Shown here: positions 47,994-57,146 of the stretch, one piece after another | Numbering within the stretch: position 1 is the first letter of the stretch | Layout of the letters: each line of letters begins with the position of its first letter | NCBI RefSeq assembly: GCF_011045835.1 | Contig: NZ_CP047349.1 | Location: 434,001-498,000 of the forward strand | Source: Proteus terrae subsp. cibarius | GTDB lineage: Bacteria > Pseudomonadota > Gammaproteobacteria > Enterobacterales > Enterobacteriaceae | Length of the DNA: 64,000 nucleotides | Reading direction: 5' to 3' | Program-made: the position numbers and the translations under genes | Notes under the pieces: model-generated | What the model saw: only the letters and a program-made list of their open reading frames with translations | Told to the model about the DNA's origin: nothing | The model's database searches: none

Positions 47994-48840
47994 TAACACA
48001 TCCTAATTAAATGATATTTTTGATTTGATTTTATAATGAAATTTGATTGAAACCTTAATTACTCGGATTGAGTGTAAAATATTGAATAATAAAAAACAAA
48101 CCCCACTAAAAAACAAACTTTGTGATATTACTCACACATATTCTTACTTTTTTGATGGTATTGTGATCTTCAAGTTAAATTAATTTGGTTTTGCGTTAAG
48201 TTAATATTGCTAGATTTAACCTAATTTGTTTATTTTTGATAAAATAAAAAACAATAAAATAAAACAAAATTCTTGTGAAATATGAAAAGTAAGACTAAAT
48301 ATAATTAATTAAAAAGTGGAAATAAAAACAAAAATAACAATAAAATCAAGGCGAAACAACCATTTTATAAATACTGTTCTCTTTATTAATAAATAAATAA
48401 ATAAAATAAAATGGGAGGCTTAGTCTGAAAAATAAAAGTAAAAAATTGAGTAATATTACAGAGTGAAAAAAATTAAATATTATAATTAAGTATTTAAGAA
48501 CAATCTCAAGAAAAATAATTTCTTTAAGACTATTCTTGCTTATTTTCGGGGGGAGGGAATTTAATTCAGTGGAGAGTTTATAAGATTAATTATCGGAAAA
48601 TGATAATTGAAGAATGCAAATAAGAATATCGGAATATTTATTTAGTGTAAGTGTTTCTTATTTAGATGGTCTTTATATGAGTGTTTTATATTAAATATAC
48701 GACTAGGTGTTTTTTGTTCAAACGTAAGGGCGAAGTATAAAGTGCTATTTATAATTATTTGATAGAGATAAACATTGCTTTTTATTAAAGAAATGTTTAT
48801 CTAAATAGAATGTTGATATTAGAATTAAAAATAATTAGAT
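47994..48840. other. Long AT-rich upstream region of the autotransporter
   Basis: About 850 bp with no convincing gene. Besides the CRP site it contains a short (AATA)n-type tract at about 48387-48412, directly before GGGAGG, and a G-run (GGGGGGAGGG) at 48549-48558. Such regions are common around horizontally acquired surface-protein genes. Confidence 0.5.
48121..48136. promoter_or_regulatory. CRP site upstream of the autotransporter
   Basis: TGTGATATTACTCACA: both half sites match the CRP consensus with the correct 6-bp spacer. It is about 128 bp before the ESPR start codon, implying catabolite control of the surface protein. Confidence 0.75.
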
Positions 48841-49596
48841 TTATGATTGAGTCTCACCTATATAACTCAATTTCCACTGTTTTATTTGGCTTTTGGGGTT
48901 AATTAATGTGAATTCATAGTGTTCAAAATGAGAAAGCACTTTTTTAAATTCAACCTTCGCTTTATCTAAATCCCATGATTTAGGGAAGTAAAAACCATCA
49001 AAAGAAATATTTTCTAATCTTGCAATAAATTGATGGATAAACTCATCAAATCCACCATAAGTTAGTGCGATTTTTCCACTCCAATTAATGTGATAAGTGT
49101 TATCTTGTTGACGTTGGAAGTGAATTTGATGATTTTTACATTCATCATGTCCTAATAAATAAATACTGAATGCGGAGATTTCTGTTGGCTCATCGTCGTC
49201 TTCAGAATGATTTATTTGTGGTGCAGTATCAAGATTAAATTGGTGCGTGATAAAATTGTCAAAATCAAAAGGAACTTCGCCTGTACTCAGTAAAATACCT
49301 TTTTCATCTGACCAAAATGTTGAAGAGAGAGTGCAACGATGATAATTATCCCAGACAATCCTAGATTGCCAATCAACAAGGCTGGTATATTCTTCCTCAT
49401 CATCTAGCTCATCTTCATCTATATCATCAGGATAATCCTTACCTTCACTTAAATAGTAGCTGGCACTTCTAAGATGCAGATCAAACCAAAGTTGGCCATG
49501 TTTATCTAATCGCCCAGACCAGACAAATTCTTCAATGTTATGAGGTTTAGGGTAAGCGCTATCAATAAATGTAATGGTATGTGAAGGTGTTGTCAT
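48841..49596 (-). CDS. Hypothetical acidic protein
   Basis: 251 residues not recognised. Soluble, no signal peptide or membrane helix. Trp/Tyr/Phe-rich with an acidic cluster DDIDEDELDDEEEY near residue 57-70 and another around SEDDDEPTE (about 130). Acidic soluble proteins next to SUKH genes in accessory regions are often immunity proteins, but nothing specific supports that here. Divergent from the SUKH gene, 137 bp apart. Confidence 0.6.
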   Translation of the reverse strand: MTTPSHTITFIDSAYPKPHNIEEFVWSGRLDKHGQLWFDLHLRSASYYLSEGKDYPDDIDEDELDDEEEYTSLVDWQSRIVWDNYHRCTLSSTFWSDEKGILLSTGEVPFDFDNFITHQFNLDTAPQINHSEDDDEPTEISAFSIYLLGHDECKNHQIHFQRQQDNTYHINWSGKIALTYGGFDEFIHQFIARLENISFDGFYFPKSWDLDKAKVEFKKVLSHFEHYEFTLINPKSQIKQWKLSYIGETQS

Positions 49597-49733
49597 GATT
49601 ATCGTCTTGTTGGTATCGGATTTTTATCACGTATCTAGAGTGATAGAAATTAGCGAAGTTATGATAAAAATAAGGTAAAGATAAAATACCATAAATTGAG
49701 CGATAAAATGGAAATCAAATCAGAGAGGATAGA

Positions 49734-50261
49734 ATGTTAACAACATTAAATCAGTGGCTACCAATACCTTTATGTCCGATAGAACGAGGAGAAGATAAGG
49801 AATGGCTGCTTATTGATAATCGATACACCTTTCCTCAAGACTATATTGAATTTGTCATGCAATATGGTTCAGGGCACATAGCCAACTTTATTACGTTATT
49901 TAATCCATTTAGTGAGAATGAATATCTTAATTTCTTTCAGCAAAAAGAGGCAATCCTTAAGGATTTTGATTCGTTAATACAGGCTGATCCTGATTATTAT
50001 ACTTTTCATCTGTACCCTAAAGATAATGGACTTTTGCCTATTGGAGTGACAGATAATGGAGATACTCTGTTTTGGGTTGTTTCATCCAATGATAGCAGTT
50101 TATGGACAATAGCAATTATTCCATCCAGAGCCTCTGAAGTAGAATTTATTGCAGAAAATCTGACAGGGTTTTTAGAAGGAGTGCTATCAAAACGAATTCG
50201 TTGTCAGTCATTTCCAGCAGGGTTCCCATCAGAGAATATAACGTTCATTTCAAACAACTGA
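49734..50261 (+). CDS. SMI1/KNR4 (SUKH) family protein
   Basis: 175 residues. FPQDYIEFVMQYGSGHI is the SUKH signature (LPxDYxxFxxxxNGG), followed by the mixed alpha/beta core with LYPKDNGLLPIGVTDNGDTLFWVV. In bacteria the SUKH superfamily is mostly immunity proteins against polymorphic or contact-dependent toxins. No toxin gene is visible next to it, so it is an orphan immunity candidate. Confidence 0.75.
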   Translation: MLTTLNQWLPIPLCPIERGEDKEWLLIDNRYTFPQDYIEFVMQYGSGHIANFITLFNPFSENEYLNFFQQKEAILKDFDSLIQADPDYYTFHLYPKDNGLLPIGVTDNGDTLFWVVSSNDSSLWTIAIIPSRASEVEFIAENLTGFLEGVLSKRIRCQSFPAGFPSENITFISNN

Positions 50262-50265
50262 AGGG

Positions 50266-50583
50266 TTATTTGCCTATGGGTAATTGAGTTACTAAGTATG
50301 TCGTGGCAAGCCCGAGAAGGATAGAGATGCTAAAGCTAATAAGCGTACCTAACATAACATATTCTGTTAGTTTTTTATCTTGGTCATTTTGTAATTCACC
50401 AAATCTAAATATAGATTTGGCTGCTAATAAAAAACCAATTGCTGCAAATTGGTTTAAAAGAATGAAGGTTAAAATAAGTATTCTTTCCAAATAACCAATA
50501 GATTGACCAGCAGAAATGAGCGTTGAGCCTTCTTCTGCGACAGGTGTCCATTTCTTAAGTAACTCATCAATAAGCCTTGTTAA
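50266..50583 (-). pseudogene. DUF3307 family membrane protein, C-terminal remnant
   Basis: The open frame from 50583 down to the stop reads LTRLIDELLKKW, then ISAGQSIGYLERILILTFIL, NQFAAIGFLLAAKSIFRFGE, and TEYVMLGTLISFSISILLG. This matches the last third of DUF3307 membrane proteins (two helices plus the AAKSIFRFGE loop), but the N-terminal DUF3307 domain is missing: in frame there is a stop (50584-50586) inside the end of satD and no good start (TTG at 50490 gives 74 residues). SatD and DUF3307 genes are, from memory, frequent partners; here the partner seems to have lost its front by an internal deletion. Confidence 0.7.
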
Positions 50584-51199
50584 TTAAATAATTAACGTAT
50601 TGAATATATTCATCTATTAACTGGTAGTGGCTAGCATTTAATAATCTAGTAATATTACTTCTCGATTTTTTTAATTCATCAGCGATAGCATAGTGAGATT
50701 TATCTTTATTGACCATGTATTTAAGTAAAACTTGCGCTTGTGCTCGAGTAATTTCTTTGAGTTGTACATTTAAATACTTAGTGACTAAGGTAATGTTTTG
50801 TTGAAAATCTGAGCTAGATGCCGATATTGTCAAAATTTCACCTTTCATTTTATCGAGTCCTTCGCCAGATAAAATAAAGGCCTCACCAATTGAAGTTCTT
50901 ACATCATTACGCAATGAGTCAATTTTGCCGATGCCAATACTTTGACGAGCACTGATTTCTAGATTTAACGTTTTTAGTGCCAATTGGATGACGATGGCGG
51001 CTTTGATAGCATCTTCTGCTTGTAAGCAAACAATCTGGAAAGAATCGCCGCGGTATCGATCATATTTAATTGGTAACTGTTCTGAGAGTAGCTGAACTGT
51101 TTGCTCCAAAGTGTAGAGCATAAGATCATAGCTTTGGATGGGGATATTTTTAGAATCAATGATATCGCCTGTAATGACACTTACGATGTCTTTATTCAT
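50567..51199 (-). CDS. SatD family protein with C-terminal helix-turn-helix
   Basis: 210 residues from MNKDIVSVITGDIIDSK; longer in-frame starts run through the operator repeats. Residues 1-140 are the SatD domain: ITGDIIDSK, the loop YDRYRGDSFQIV and SIGIGKIDSLR. These three conserved pieces recall the core of class III nucleotidyl cyclases (Asp, GD-F, GI-G), an inference I cannot verify. The C-terminus (KSHYAIADELKKSRSNITRLLNAS) is a helix-turn-helix. Two tandem palindromes lie directly upstream, suggesting autoregulation. Followed by the truncated DUF3307 partner. Confidence 0.8.
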   Translation of the reverse strand: MNKDIVSVITGDIIDSKNIPIQSYDLMLYTLEQTVQLLSEQLPIKYDRYRGDSFQIVCLQAEDAIKAAIVIQLALKTLNLEISARQSIGIGKIDSLRNDVRTSIGEAFILSGEGLDKMKGEILTISASSSDFQQNITLVTKYLNVQLKEITRAQAQVLLKYMVNKDKSHYAIADELKKSRSNITRLLNASHYQLIDEYIQYVNYLINKAY

Positions 51200-51234
51200 C
51201 TTTTGGCTCTTATTATTTGATGGGATAAATATCA

Positions 51235-51282
51235 TGTTACCATATTTGGTAACACAGTGGCATGTTACCATATTTGGTAACA
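51235..51282. promoter_or_regulatory. Tandem palindromic operators upstream of satD
   Basis: The 20-bp palindrome TGTTACCATATTTGGTAACA occurs twice, at 51235-51254 and 51263-51282, start to start 28 bp. Arms TGTTACC / GGTAACA are perfect; identical copies indicate active selection for binding by one regulator, most simply the helix-turn-helix of SatD. Confidence 0.75.
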
Positions 51283-51323
51283 TGTTCATTAACTTTATAG
51301 AGAAAGTGTGAAAAAAAAGCAAC

Positions 51324-51361
51324 AAAAAAGCCTTTCCTGGAAAACCAGAAAAGGCTTTTTA
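51324..51361 (-). terminator. Terminator of dusB-fis
   Basis: Stem AAAAGCCTTT(C)CTGG / CCAG(A)AAAGGCTTTT, one internal mismatch, loop AAAA, flanked by A and T runs, 26 bp after the fis stop. It may act on both strands. Confidence 0.85.
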
Positions 51362-51386
51362 TAAAAATAGACCTAACTGACTAGGA

Positions 51387-51683
51387 TCAGTTCATGCCGT
51401 ATTTTTTCAGTTTCTTACGCAGTGTGCCGCGGTTAATGCCCATCATTTGCGCTGCACGCGTTTGGTTGCCACGGGTGTACTGCATTACCATGTCCAACAA
51501 TGGCTGTTCAACTTCAGCCAATACTAGCTCATATAAGTCATTAACGTCTTGACCGTTTAATTGAGCAAAATAGTTCTTCAGTGCTTGTTTAACTGAGTCA
51601 CGTAAAGGTTTTTGGGTCACCTGATCTTGTGAATTTACGGTGGCAACTGTTAGTACGTCTGAATTTACGCGTTGTTCGAACAT
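51387..51683 (-). CDS. fis: Nucleoid protein Fis
   Basis: 98 residues, the exact Fis length. N-terminal beta-hairpin region [17 protein letters not shown], dimer core, and C-terminal helix-turn-helix [24 protein letters not shown]. Fis bends DNA, activates rRNA promoters and shapes the nucleoid in fast growth. Second gene of dusB-fis, 20 bp after dusB, under the stringent-type promoter upstream of dusB. Confidence 0.98.
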   Translation of the reverse strand: MFEQRVNSDVLTVATVNSQDQVTQKPLRDSVKQALKNYFAQLNGQDVNDLYELVLAEVEQPLLDMVMQYTRGNQTRAAQMMGINRGTLRKKLKKYGMN

Positions 51684-51703
51684 AGTTCTGTCAGCTCTTT
51701 TAT

Positions 51704-52693
51704 TTATTTACGCAAAAAATTTTCGAAATATGCTTCCAACGCCTCCAGCTGTTCGCTGGCATCCTCTATGGCGTTGAAGGAGCGCCGAAACTGGTCATCA
51801 GGGGCATGTTCCTTGAGATACCAAGAGACATGCTTGCGTGCAATGCGAGTTCCTTTGCCTTGACCGTAAAAGTCGTGCAACTCACGCACATGCTTTTGCA
51901 TTATTTGTTGTACCTCTGCAATCGGCAGAGGGGGCAACAGTTCACCTGTGTCCAGATAGTGCTGGATTTCCCGAAAGATCCAGGGTCTTCCCTGAGCAGC
52001 GCGACCGATCATCAAAGCATCGGCTCCAGTGTAGTCTAATACTGCTCTGGCTTTTAGCGGGTCTGTTATGTCTCCATTCGCAATAATGGGAATAGAAACA
52101 CTCTGCTTAACTGTCCGAATACTGTCGTATTCGGCTTCCCCTTTGAACAAACACTCGCGTGTACGTCCATGAATAGTGAGAGCCTGAATACCACAACGTT
52201 CAGCCAATTTGGCAATCTCTACACAGTTACGTTCATCAGGTGACCAGCCAGTACGGATCTTGAGAGTAACAGGAACATCTACCGCGTTAACCACAGCAGA
52301 GAGGATCTCTGCGACAAGGTCGGGATGACGAAGTAGTGCTGAACCGGCTAGCTTTTTATTCACCTTTTTTGCAGGGCAACCCATGTTAATGTCGATAATT
52401 TGAGCGCCACTATCTGCGTTTATTTTCGCAGCTGCCGCCATATCAACGGGATCACTTCCTGCAATTTGTACGGAGCGGATCCCCAATTCATCACTATGTA
52501 CCATTCGTAATCGAGACTTGTCTGTCTGCCAAACCTGAGGATTGGAAGAAAGCATTTCAGAAACTGTCATACCCGCACCCATATCATAGCAAAGCGACCG
52601 AAAAGGTCGGTCTGTAACGCCAGCCATGGGAGCCGCGATAAGGCAATTTTTTAACTGATACTGTCCGATTCGCATAGATGAAAAGAGGGCCAA
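51704..52693 (-). CDS. dusB: tRNA-dihydrouridine synthase B
   Basis: 329 residues, TIM-barrel flavoenzyme. [20 protein letters not shown] at the N-terminus, the catalytic Cys in [18 protein letters not shown] and the FMN phosphate site [10 protein letters not shown] with [18 protein letters not shown]. It reduces uridine to dihydrouridine at defined positions of tRNA using NADPH. First gene of dusB-fis. Confidence 0.96.
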   Translation of the reverse strand: MALFSSMRIGQYQLKNCLIAAPMAGVTDRPFRSLCYDMGAGMTVSEMLSSNPQVWQTDKSRLRMVHSDELGIRSVQIAGSDPVDMAAAAKINADSGAQIIDINMGCPAKKVNKKLAGSALLRHPDLVAEILSAVVNAVDVPVTLKIRTGWSPDERNCVEIAKLAERCGIQALTIHGRTRECLFKGEAEYDSIRTVKQSVSIPIIANGDITDPLKARAVLDYTGADALMIGRAAQGRPWIFREIQHYLDTGELLPPLPIAEVQQIMQKHVRELHDFYGQGKGTRIARKHVSWYLKEHAPDDQFRRSFNAIEDASEQLEALEAYFENFLRK

Positions 52694-52996
52694 ACTGTGA
52701 CTGCAAGGGCGCGTATATTACGCATTTTTTGCCAGATATGAAAGGACAAAGTTTAACCAAATTGCGAAAAAAAGTTACTTTTTTACACTTGATTTTTTAT
52801 GAATTGATTATTTAATCAATAAAAACATAATGTTATGTGTTTTTAGAAAATTAAAAATTGATGATATAGAATTGATAAACAAGTGAAACTAAGTAGAGTT
52901 TATCAGGCAAAAATGTGATTAATGCCTGATAAACAATAATTAAGCGAAATTTTAACGCAATGAGATCATCTCATTTTGGTTAATATTTGTTCGGCG
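52694..52996. other. dusB-prmA intergenic region
   Basis: 303 bp: the dusB-fis promoter at its left end and AT-rich sequence with A/T tracts on the rest, suitable for Fis autoregulatory sites; none is precisely assigned. Confidence 0.5.
52715..52743 (-). promoter_or_regulatory. Promoter of dusB-fis
   Basis: On the minus strand -35 TTTCAT (52738-52743), 17 bp, -10 TAATAT (52715-52720), then the GC-rich discriminator ACGCGCCC. A poor -35 and a GC-rich discriminator are typical of growth-rate and ppGpp-controlled promoters such as fis. Confidence 0.65.
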
Positions 52997-53878
52997 TTAT
53001 TTTTTCACACCGGTAATACGACACCACTCTTCTTTTTCAGCAACAGGATCTAAGTTAAATAATCCTTCATAGGCAGCAGCTACACCTTCTGCTTGTGTCG
53101 CTAACACCCCTGAAAGACCTAGATGTCCACCTTGGCGAGGTAGTGTGCTGATAACAGGTGCTAGTTCACGCAATGGACCTGCTAAAATATTGGCGACTAC
53201 AACATCAGCGCTGAGGTTATCAGGCTGGTCTTTTGCAAGATACAGTGTGAGTGCGTCAGAAACACCATTACGCTGTGCATTATCACGACTTGCTTGGATA
53301 GCTTGAGGGTCGATATCAATACCAATCGCTTTTGCTGCACCCAGTTTTAATGCCGCAATAGCTAATATGCCAGAGCCACAACCGAAGTCGATAACTGTTT
53401 TACCCGCTAAATCTAAACCATCAAGCCACTGAAGGCATAATGAGGTGGTAGGGTGGGTACCTGTACCAAATGCAAGACCAGGGTCTAGCATGACGTTAAC
53501 GGCGTTAGGATCAGGCACTTCACGCCAGCTTGGACAAATCCATAAACGCTCGCCAAAACGCATTGGGTGGAAATTATCCATCCATTCACGTTCCCAATCT
53601 TTATCTTCGAGTTGTTCAATTTTGTGCAGGAAACCTTGACCGAGTAATGGCGTATTTTCTAACATCGCCACAACGATTTTCATGTCAGTTTCTGCATCAT
53701 ATAAACCGATAACGTCAGTATCACCCCAAAGACGAGTTTCACCCGGTAAAGGTTCAAAAATAGGGGTATCGTGACTATCTTGGAAAGTCACTGAAACGGC
53801 ACCGCTTTCAACCAATTCATCACCAATAGCTTCTGCATTAGCGGCGGTTGCATTAAGTCTTAATTGTATCCAAGGCAT
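52997..53878 (-). CDS. prmA: Ribosomal protein L11 methyltransferase PrmA
   Basis: 293 residues from [14 protein letters not shown], the family start; nine residues upstream are in frame but not conserved. SAM motif [36 protein letters not shown] before it, and the NILAGPL catalytic stretch are intact. It trimethylates the N-terminus and lysines of L11. It starts 23 bp after the panF stop, as in E. coli panF-prmA. Confidence 0.96.
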   Translation of the reverse strand: MPWIQLRLNATAANAEAIGDELVESGAVSVTFQDSHDTPIFEPLPGETRLWGDTDVIGLYDAETDMKIVVAMLENTPLLGQGFLHKIEQLEDKDWEREWMDNFHPMRFGERLWICPSWREVPDPNAVNVMLDPGLAFGTGTHPTTSLCLQWLDGLDLAGKTVIDFGCGSGILAIAALKLGAAKAIGIDIDPQAIQASRDNAQRNGVSDALTLYLAKDQPDNLSADVVVANILAGPLRELAPVISTLPRQGGHLGLSGVLATQAEGVAAAYEGLFNLDPVAEKEEWCRITGVKK

Positions 53879-53901
53879 AATTAGTCTCTTTAAAAACGAA
53901 T

Positions 53902-55359
53902 TCACTGTAATGATGCTGATTGGGGCAGAGTATGCTCCCCAAATCGATTAGCCACAAGAAACGCGACTAAGCTCAATAACAGTGATGGAACAATGGGGTG
54001 GAATCCAGCTATCTGGATATTAAATGTCGCAAGGGTAGCGTAGAGTGTGGCACCTGTGATCATGCCCGCAATCGCACCATAACGGTTGGCTTTTTCCCAA
54101 TAAAGCCCAAGAACTAAAGGCCATAAGAAAACCGCTTGTAGGCCACCAAAAGCAAGTAAGTTAAGCCAAATAATCATCGATGGTGGGTTCCATGCTGCAA
54201 ACAGCAGTAACACACCTAAAATCAAGGTCGAAAGGCTTGATAAACGAGAAATACGTTTTTCATTCGTGATCGCATGCGGTGCGATATTGAGATAGAGATC
54301 TTTGACTAACGTTGCTGATGATTGTAACAGTTGCGCATTAATCGTCGACATAATGGCAGCCATCGGTGCCGCAAGAAAAATACCTGCTGCAATAGGTGGT
54401 AATACTTCAACCATCAGTGTTGGAATAACTTGATCAGGAACCGTCAGATCAGGAATGATCGCCCGACCTAATGCGCCAGCAAAGTGCATACCAAACATCA
54501 GTAGTGACATCACAATGGTACCAATGATGATCCCTTTATGCATGGCTTTACTGTCTTTGTAAGAGATGCAACGTACCGCAGTATGTGGCAAGCCGATAAC
54601 ACCAAAACAGACCAGTACCCAAAATGAAGCCATAAATGGGCCACTTAAAATACCATCCGCCCCTTGGGGAGATGTTAACGCAGGATCGATGGCATTGAGT
54701 TTTTGTATCGCAATATCTAATCCACCAGCTTTATAGATAATGGCAAACAGGAGAATAAAGGTACCAAGCAGCATCACAAGGCCTTGTAAGGCATCGTTTA
54801 ATACGCTAGCTCTAAATCCACCAATTGCAGTGTACAACGCAATGGAGATCCCAAAGATCAGTAAGCCGAATTCATAAGGAATGCCTGCTGCAGTTTCTAA
54901 TAAACGCGCTCCACCAATAAATTGCACTGTCATGGCGCCGACAAAAGCGACTAACAGACTTAAACTGGCAAACCAGACTAGAAAACGGCTTTTGTAACGC
55001 GCATAGAGCATATCGTTTAAGGTTACGGCATTATAACGGCGCGCTAAAATGGCAAATTTTTTCCCTAAAACACCCAGAGAGAGCCAAATTGCGGGAAGTT
55101 GGATCATCGAAAGTAATACCCAACCGATACCGTATTTATAGGCAGCACCCGGCCCACCAATAAAGGAGCTGGCACTGACATAAGTTGCTGTGATAGTCAT
55201 GGCTAGCACGAAGCCACCCATTGAGCGGTTACCCAGAAAATATTCGTTAAGAAACTCGCCTTTTTCGCGCTTACGATAAGCATAAGCTGATAACAGAAAG
55301 ACCAGCAGAAGGTAGCCAATCAGTGGCACTATGACCTCAGTTTGCATCGTCATGCTCAT
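53902..55359 (-). CDS. panF: Sodium/pantothenate symporter PanF
   Basis: 485 residues (start possibly four codons later at [12 protein letters not shown], which aligns best with E. coli). Sodium:solute symporter family, about 13 helices; [15 protein letters not shown] and [17 protein letters not shown] are hallmarks. Takes up pantothenate with Na+. It overlaps yhdT by 23 bp at the N-terminus, or less with the shorter start, and precedes prmA. Confidence 0.95.
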   Translation of the reverse strand: MSMTMQTEVIVPLIGYLLLVFLLSAYAYRKREKGEFLNEYFLGNRSMGGFVLAMTITATYVSASSFIGGPGAAYKYGIGWVLLSMIQLPAIWLSLGVLGKKFAILARRYNAVTLNDMLYARYKSRFLVWFASLSLLVAFVGAMTVQFIGGARLLETAAGIPYEFGLLIFGISIALYTAIGGFRASVLNDALQGLVMLLGTFILLFAIIYKAGGLDIAIQKLNAIDPALTSPQGADGILSGPFMASFWVLVCFGVIGLPHTAVRCISYKDSKAMHKGIIIGTIVMSLLMFGMHFAGALGRAIIPDLTVPDQVIPTLMVEVLPPIAAGIFLAAPMAAIMSTINAQLLQSSATLVKDLYLNIAPHAITNEKRISRLSSLSTLILGVLLLFAAWNPPSMIIWLNLLAFGGLQAVFLWPLVLGLYWEKANRYGAIAGMITGATLYATLATFNIQIAGFHPIVPSLLLSLVAFLVANRFGEHTLPQSASLQ

Positions 55360-55585
55360 CTCCTAACGGCATATCTTTGAAAAAGTAGCGCACCATCAGA
55401 TAGCACAACAGAAAAAACAAAACAGGTAGGAATAAGCATGAAAGCTCAAACCAAAGAGGTAAACCAGTAATGCCTAGTGTGTTATCAGGTAAATAGCCGG
55501 TAATTAACCAACCCAACAAATACATAAAAGTTAAAATTAGGGCCCAAAGGGCTTCTTTGTGGGCCTGAACAAAACGTTTGTCCAT
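55337..55585 (-). CDS. yhdT: DUF997 membrane protein YhdT
   Basis: 82 residues from ATG with GGGAGA 4 bp upstream; the in-frame TTG 12 bp earlier is less likely. Two helices (about 14-32 and 44-68) and the N-terminus RFVQAHKEALWAL identify YhdT, always next to panF. Probably a small partner of PanF; function unproven. Confidence 0.9.
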   Translation of the reverse strand: MDKRFVQAHKEALWALILTFMYLLGWLITGYLPDNTLGITGLPLWFELSCLFLPVLFFLLCYLMVRYFFKDMPLGDEHDDAN

Positions 55586-55915
55586 CTGTTCTCCCAATCT
55601 TAATAGGGTTAAAAATGATGGAAGGATTGTACGGGAAAGTGAGTATTGATTCAGTGAAAATTAATCACAAAGTCGCGAGAGGATATTAAAAATAGATTAT
55701 CTTATTGTTTTAAAAAGGATTAGTGACCATTTTCTATTAAGAGAATAATAGAATAGAGATAGATTTGTATATTAATCAACAAATAAATTGTTGAAATAAT
55801 CGCCATAAGCAGGGTGCTTAATATAATGGAAATAGGATAAAAGAAGAGCAGACACTAAAATAAATTAATCAAAAGTGGTGCTCTTCTTTGTTTTACTCAT
55901 CTCATAAATTAAAAA
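55586..55915. other. Intergenic region between the PatB-type gene and yhdT
   Basis: 330 bp. Left end: a long-stem terminator (55840-55850 with 55879-55889) for the patB-type gene, with TTTTATCC after it on the minus strand. Right end: yhdT-panF-prmA promoter region. A 24-codon ORF at about 55613 is judged random. Confidence 0.6.
55840..55889 (-). terminator. Terminator of the permease-PatB operon
   Basis: Arms AAAGAAGAGCA and TGCTCTTCTTT, with extra pairing CACT/AGTG inside, lie 27 bp after the stop and are followed by T's on the minus strand. Confidence 0.7.
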
Positions 55916-57118
55916 TTAAAGGGCATTTTTTATTCTTTCTAAACCTTCTTTGATAATGGTGCGAGGGCAAGCAAGATTAATACGAATATAGTTATCACCA
56001 TTACTTACAAACATATTTCCACCTTCTAATAGAATGCCTGTTTTATTCGCAAAATAGAGTGAAAGCTGTTGGTTATCGACATCTTCAGGTAAATAATTTG
56101 CCAAATTAATCCACGCTAAATAGGTTGAATCAGGTATTTTAAAGTTTGCTTTTGGAAAATGAACCTGTGTAAACTCTTGTACTAATTTAAAGTTATCATC
56201 GAGATAGTTTCTTAGTTCTTTTAACCATTCATCACATTGAGAATAAGCGGCTTTTGTTGCAACTAAACTTAATGGTGAAATAAAGTCATCATAAAGACGA
56301 AGCCACTCTTTTTTTACTTTTTTATCTTTAATAAAGATATGAGACATCAGATTACCTGCAAGATTAAATGTCTTGCTTGGAGCCATGCAGGTGATAACTT
56401 TTTCATAATGAGGAAAGAGTTTAGCAATAGGAGTATGCGTCACACCGTTACGTAATAAATCACAATGTATTTCATCTGATATTATCCAAATATCATTTTC
56501 AATACAGAGTTTCCCCATCTTAATTAGCTCTTCTTCAATCCATACTTTACCCGTTGGGTTTTGAGGATTACATAAAATAAAGAGCTTAATATTAAGTGAC
56601 TTATCTTTAATTTTGCGTTCCATATCAGCAAAATCGACAGCGTATTCACCATCTTCTTCTAATAAATCAGAGTAGATCACTTGGCGAGAGTTATAATCTC
56701 CCGCTTGTTTAAAGGGAGTATAAGAAGGCGTTTGAATCAGGATGCTTTCATCTTCTTTTATTAATAAAGGCACTAGGCGATTTAACGCAGGAATAATACC
56801 CGGTGATAATACGATTTCACGCGGATCAATTTCCCAATCATAATGTCTTTGACACCAGTTTTTAAATATTTGGTAATACTCATTATCATACACCTTGGTA
56901 TAACCTAATATTTTTCTATCAAGGCGCGCTTTAATGGCGTCAAGCACTTCAGGAGGAGTAGAGAAGTCCATATCTGCAACCCACATTCTAATAAACTCAT
57001 TATCAGCAAAGGAAAATTGCGCATCTTTATCTGCTTTAAAAATATACTGGCGCCAACCATCATAATTTAAAGCATCAGTATCTTTTCTATCTATAATTTC
57101 GTCAAAGTTATATTTCAT
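55916..57118 (-). CDS. MalY/PatB-type PLP-dependent C-S lyase
   Basis: 400 residues, fold type I aminotransferase family. FDEIIDRKDTDALNYDGW at the start and WVADMDFSTPPEV are the MalY/PatB hallmark; CNPQNPTGKVW, SDEIHCDL and the PLP lysine in MAPSKTFNLAGN are intact. These enzymes cleave cystathionine or cysteine to pyruvate, ammonia and a thiol/H2S. It follows a HAAAP amino-acid permease by 28 bp with an Lrp-family regulator divergent, so a role in cysteine (or related sulfur amino acid) uptake and breakdown is likely. Confidence 0.88.
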   Translation of the reverse strand: MKYNFDEIIDRKDTDALNYDGWRQYIFKADKDAQFSFADNEFIRMWVADMDFSTPPEVLDAIKARLDRKILGYTKVYDNEYYQIFKNWCQRHYDWEIDPREIVLSPGIIPALNRLVPLLIKEDESILIQTPSYTPFKQAGDYNSRQVIYSDLLEEDGEYAVDFADMERKIKDKSLNIKLFILCNPQNPTGKVWIEEELIKMGKLCIENDIWIISDEIHCDLLRNGVTHTPIAKLFPHYEKVITCMAPSKTFNLAGNLMSHIFIKDKKVKKEWLRLYDDFISPLSLVATKAAYSQCDEWLKELRNYLDDNFKLVQEFTQVHFPKANFKIPDSTYLAWINLANYLPEDVDNQQLSLYFANKTGILLEGGNMFVSNGDNYIRINLACPRTIIKEGLERIKNAL

Positions 57119-57146
57119 GGTTAAGCCTTTAATACATCTAATTTAA

